Positions 15,659 through 17,382 of a DNA stretch of 17,382 bases are shown here, piece after piece (position 1 is the stretch's first letter; each line of letters starts with the position of its first letter). The stretch is taken from positions 1 to 17,382 of the forward strand of contig CAJWBY010000093.1 of NCBI GenBank assembly GCA_913020705.1, in the 5' to 3' direction. The notes below the pieces were generated by a model. It was not told where the DNA came from. It did no database searches and saw nothing but the letters and a program-made list of their open reading frames with translations. The stretch is from an uncultured Colwellia sp. (GTDB lineage Bacteria > Pseudomonadota > Gammaproteobacteria > Enterobacterales > Alteromonadaceae). The position numbers and the translations under genes are program-made.

Positions 15659-16317
15659 TATCTTTTATTTACCGTATAACCTACGCCTCTCACCGTTTGA
15701 ATAAATTTTTCTGGTAGTTTTTTTCTTAAATTATGAATGTGCACTTCAACGGCGTTACTGGCCACTTCTTCGCCCCACTCATATAACCGTGATTCAATTT
15801 GTTCCCTTGATTGTATACGACCCGCATTTTCCATTAAGGCTTTTAACACCATATATTCTTTTTTAGACGTCCCTATTTCTTCATCTTTAATCGAAACTTT
15901 ATGAGCGGCTGTATCAATAGAAACATCTGAGCAGATAATCAATGCTGACTTTGCGGTTCCTAAACGACGTTCAATGACTCTAAGGCGCGCTAACAACTCG
16001 CTAATTTCAAAGGGTTTTACAAGGTAATCATCTGCACCAAAATCTAAACCTTTAACTTTATCTTCAAGTGAATCTCGTGCGGTAAGAATGATCACTGGGA
16101 TGGTGAGATTACGATCTCGTGTACGCTTAAGTACCTCTATTCCATCTATATCAGGTAAGCCCAAATCAAGTATAACTAAATCTTGATCGGGGACAGACAA
16201 TGCAGATATTGCTGATTTTCCATTATCAACATGATTAACAACAAAACCTTCATGACGAAGTGACTGTTGCAAGCCTAAAGCCAATGGCATGTCATCTTCC
16301 ACTAATAATATTCGCAT
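15658..16317 (-). CDS. OmpR/PmrA-family response regulator
   Basis: A 219-residue regulator of the OmpR family (QseB/PmrA/BqsR branch by overall look). The receiver domain (1-118) has Glu8-Asp9, the phospho-acceptor Asp51 in VILDLGLPDIDG, Thr79 in ILTARD, and Lys101 in LVKPFEISELLARL. The winged-helix domain (about 128-217) has the recognition helix SNAVEVHIHNLRKKL (187-201) and the terminal VRGVGYTV hairpin. It is the first gene of the six-gene operon and is co-translated with its kinase. A CTTAAG-N5-CTTAAG direct repeat about 260 bp upstream fits the binding sites known for PmrA and BqsR, so autoregulation is likely. An AAGGA lies 13-14 bases before ATG 16317, farther than ideal. Confidence 0.94.
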   Translation of the reverse strand: MRILLVEDDMPLALGLQQSLRHEGFVVNHVDNGKSAISALSVPDQDLVILDLGLPDIDGIEVLKRTRDRNLTIPVIILTARDSLEDKVKGLDFGADDYLVKPFEISELLARLRVIERRLGTAKSALIICSDVSIDTAAHKVSIKDEEIGTSKKEYMVLKALMENAGRIQSREQIESRLYEWGEEVASNAVEVHIHNLRKKLPEKFIQTVRGVGYTVNKR

Positions 16318-16449
16318 ATTTTAATTTAAATCCTTCAGGCGATAAATTTTTATTGTCTATTGTTAAATGTTTTATCGAATATTTTGTAACTATCTTAATG
16401 ATAAAAACTAGCTGCTTATTCCATCATCTTAAGATAGGAGTTTTTTAAT

Positions 16450-16509
16450 CTACATCTTTATATTATTCAGCGTGTTTGTATTCTCGCTCATCATACAAAT
16501 ATTCTCCAT
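16450..16509 (-). CDS. Possible 19-residue leader peptide upstream of the regulator
   Basis: A short minus-strand frame from ATG 16509 to TAG 16450 encodes MENICMMSENTNTLNNIKM. Internal ATGs at 16494 and 16491 are preceded by GGAG at about 9 or 12 bases. It lies inside the predicted leader transcript of the two-component operon. Short frames are frequent by chance in such sequence, and there is no composition signal; treat as a possibility only. Confidence 0.15.
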   Translation of the reverse strand: MENICMMSENTNTLNNIKM

Positions 16510-16551
16510 AAAAATAGTAAATACAATTCTTTATAGATTGATTCATAGAAC

Positions 16552-16591
16552 ATGATAAAAAGTAACAATTATTTCTTAAGTAAAACTTAAG
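16552..16591 (-). promoter_or_regulatory. Promoter with PmrA/BqsR-type direct repeat overlapping the -35
   Basis: The box CTTAAGTAAAACTTAAG (16575-16591) is a perfect direct repeat of a palindromic hexamer at 11-bp spacing. It equals the PmrA box layout CTTAAG-N5-CTTAAG and the BqsR layout TTAAG-N6-TTAAG. Read on the minus strand, the inner CTTAAG (16580-16575) occupies the -35 position, and TATCAT (16557-16552) follows after exactly 17 bases as a -10. This would give a leader of about 230 bases before the regulator gene. The plus-strand reading (AATAAA after 17 bases) is a weaker alternative toward sulA. Confidence 0.6.
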
Positions 16592-16801
16592 GTGGTAGAA
16601 AACAATTAAATAAAATTTTCATCTTTAAAAAATAGTTATACCTGTTATTACCCAAGTTAGCCGGTCCATATATCTATCAAGCATAAACACTCATTTATTA
16701 GACAAATATTTATTTGTATTGTTCTGTCGCCGTACAACCTACACCTCTCTAATAACTCTACGTTTTAATAAGAGTTAAATAATATTAATGTTGAAAAGTG
16801 C

Positions 16802-16828
16802 TTGAATAAACAACACAAACGATATACT
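16802..16828 (+). promoter_or_regulatory. sulA promoter (-35 TTGAAT, -10 TATACT)
   Basis: TTGAAT (16802-16807) and TATACT (16823-16828) are separated by 15 bases, or 16 if the -35 is read as CTTGAA. The -10 overlaps the first two bases of the LexA box at 16827, so bound LexA would block RNA polymerase. A strong -10 and slightly short spacer fit a tightly repressed SOS promoter. Confidence 0.6.
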
Positions 16829-16842
16829 GTACATACATACAG
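16827..16842 (+). promoter_or_regulatory. LexA (SOS) box
   Basis: CTGTACATACATACAG is a match to the gammaproteobacterial LexA consensus CTGT-N8-ACAG: CTG and CAG separated by 10 bases of alternating pyrimidine-purine sequence. It lies 19 bp before the sulA start and overlaps its -10 element. This is where LexA represses sulA in enterobacteria. Confidence 0.92.
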
Positions 16843-16860
16843 TGTACAGAGGTTTTAGAA

Positions 16861-17352
16861 ATGATTACGACAAATTACTTTAATTCCAGTGAGTTAAGTT
16901 TAACTAATAGAAGCTTAACGAACGATAAATCAAATTGGTGTGATGTTAGAAGTATCGCAAATAAGTTTGAGCTTTCTCAACAGTATACTGAAATTTTCGA
17001 AAAACATGATTTGGATAATAAGTGGATTTTGATGATAAACCCTGAAGAAAAACCTCTTCTGCAATTATCTACTGAAGGAAAAATAGATCCAACGAAGATA
17101 CTGAAAGTGAATATTCATCAACGGAACATATCACTTGAAACAATTAAAGATGCCTTAGAGAAGGGACATTGCTCAGCGGTTATTTTATGTAACGCCAAAT
17201 TAGATAAATCACAATTAACCCAATTAACTCAATTCGCAGAAAAAGGACAAACCAAATGCATTATTTTGAAGAAGCCGACACAAAACATTTTCAGCCAAAA
17301 TCGAATAGCAAGTTGCGTAGCTATTTCGGATTCGTCTTTATTATTGCATTGA
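16861..17352 (+). CDS. sulA: SulA, SOS-induced cell division inhibitor
   Basis: SulA binds FtsZ and blocks septation during the SOS response and is removed by Lon protease. The 163-residue length is close to the 169 of E. coli SulA. The core is recognisable: KWILMINPEEKPLLQLSTEG (54-73, compare the WQLWLTPQQKLSREW segment of E. coli), ILKVNIHQRNISLETIKDAL (80-99), GHCSAVILC (102-110), FAEKGQTKCIILKKP (125-139), ending in a Leu-Leu-His close to the E. coli Leu-Tyr-His end. The N-terminal 45 residues are variable, as usual. AGAGG lies 8 bases before ATG 16861. The LexA box just upstream supports the call strongly. No lexA gene is adjacent in the window. Confidence 0.9.
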   Translation: MITTNYFNSSELSLTNRSLTNDKSNWCDVRSIANKFELSQQYTEIFEKHDLDNKWILMINPEEKPLLQLSTEGKIDPTKILKVNIHQRNISLETIKDALEKGHCSAVILCNAKLDKSQLTQLTQFAEKGQTKCIILKKPTQNIFSQNRIASCVAISDSSLLLH

Positions 17353-17382
17353 TACAATTTGAAAAGGTTTATCCTTTATTAA
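17256..17382 (+). CDS. Possible overlapping gene start within sulA 3' end (runs off window)
   Basis: An ATG at 17256, in a different frame from sulA, has AAGGA at 17243-17247, 8 bases upstream, a better ribosome-binding site than many genes here. The frame is open for 42 codons to the window edge, overlaps sulA by 97 bp, and encodes a charged start (MHYFEEADTKHF) followed by a hydrophobic stretch (SYFGFVFIIALIQF) that could be a membrane segment. It may be the next gene, translationally coupled to sulA, or a chance frame. No family is recognised. Confidence 0.35.
   Translation, partial: MHYFEEADTKHFQPKSNSKLRSYFGFVFIIALIQFEKVYPLL

Larger units (their letters stand above)
16318..16860. promoter_or_regulatory. 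Long divergent intergenic region between regulator operon and sulA
   Basis: About 540 bp of AT-rich sequence without a convincing gene. It holds the PmrA/BqsR-type box and minus-strand promoter (16552-16591), a 9-bp inverted repeat CTATCTTAA/TTAAGATAG (16390-16398 and 16429-16437) that contains TTAAG-type half-sites, a palindrome ACAAATATTTATTTGT (16702-16717), a 7-bp inverted repeat (16753-16759/16771-16777), and the sulA promoter with its LexA box. A 19-codon minus-strand frame (16450-16509) lies in the probable leader of the regulator operon. Confidence 0.5.

Overview
The window is AT-rich and gene-dense and reads as chromosome of a marine-type gammaproteobacterium, probably Alteromonadales near Colwellia, Thalassotalea or Shewanella. 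This placement is inferred from an F7/Che2-type chemosensory cluster, YciB and YciI, an enterobacterial-style SulA behind a CTG-N10-CAG LexA box, and base composition. No rRNA, tRNA, CRISPR array, insertion sequence or phage gene is visible.

Region 1 (1-7559, minus strand) is a chemosensory operon. In transcription order it encodes a STAS protein, CheY, CheA, two CheW paralogues, a soluble chemoreceptor, CheR and CheD; CheD is cut by the window edge. The order matches the Pseudomonas Che2/F7 locus, with a second CheW and a STAS gene added. The receptor has a globin-like N-terminus without any histidine, two nearly identical PAS domains, and a C-terminal EWEEF tether that should recruit CheR. 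A coiled-coil/Sel1-like protein gene (7797-8615) is divergent from the operon.

Region 2 (8738-11532, plus strand) is ordinary housekeeping: an M24B Xaa-Pro-type peptidase, the septation-associated membrane protein YciB, YciI, and a small secreted LprI/DUF1311-type protein.

Region 3 (11634-16317, minus strand) is the most unusual part. Six genes overlap end to start: an OmpR-type response regulator, its histidine kinase, a periplasmic cupredoxin-fold protein without a normal copper site, an FTR1-like membrane protein that has lost both REGxE iron motifs, a secreted beta-barrel-like protein, and a DUF1461 membrane protein resembling the lipoprotein transacylase Lit of Gram-positive bacteria. 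About 260 bp upstream is a perfect PmrA/BqsR-type direct repeat (CTTAAG-N5-CTTAAG) placed on a plausible minus-strand promoter. I infer a metal- or envelope-stress-responsive module that may remodel the envelope; the function is unproven.

Region 4 (16318-17382) is a long non-coding divergent region followed by the SOS gene sulA on the plus strand. A second open frame with a good ribosome-binding site starts inside the sulA 3' end and runs off the window.
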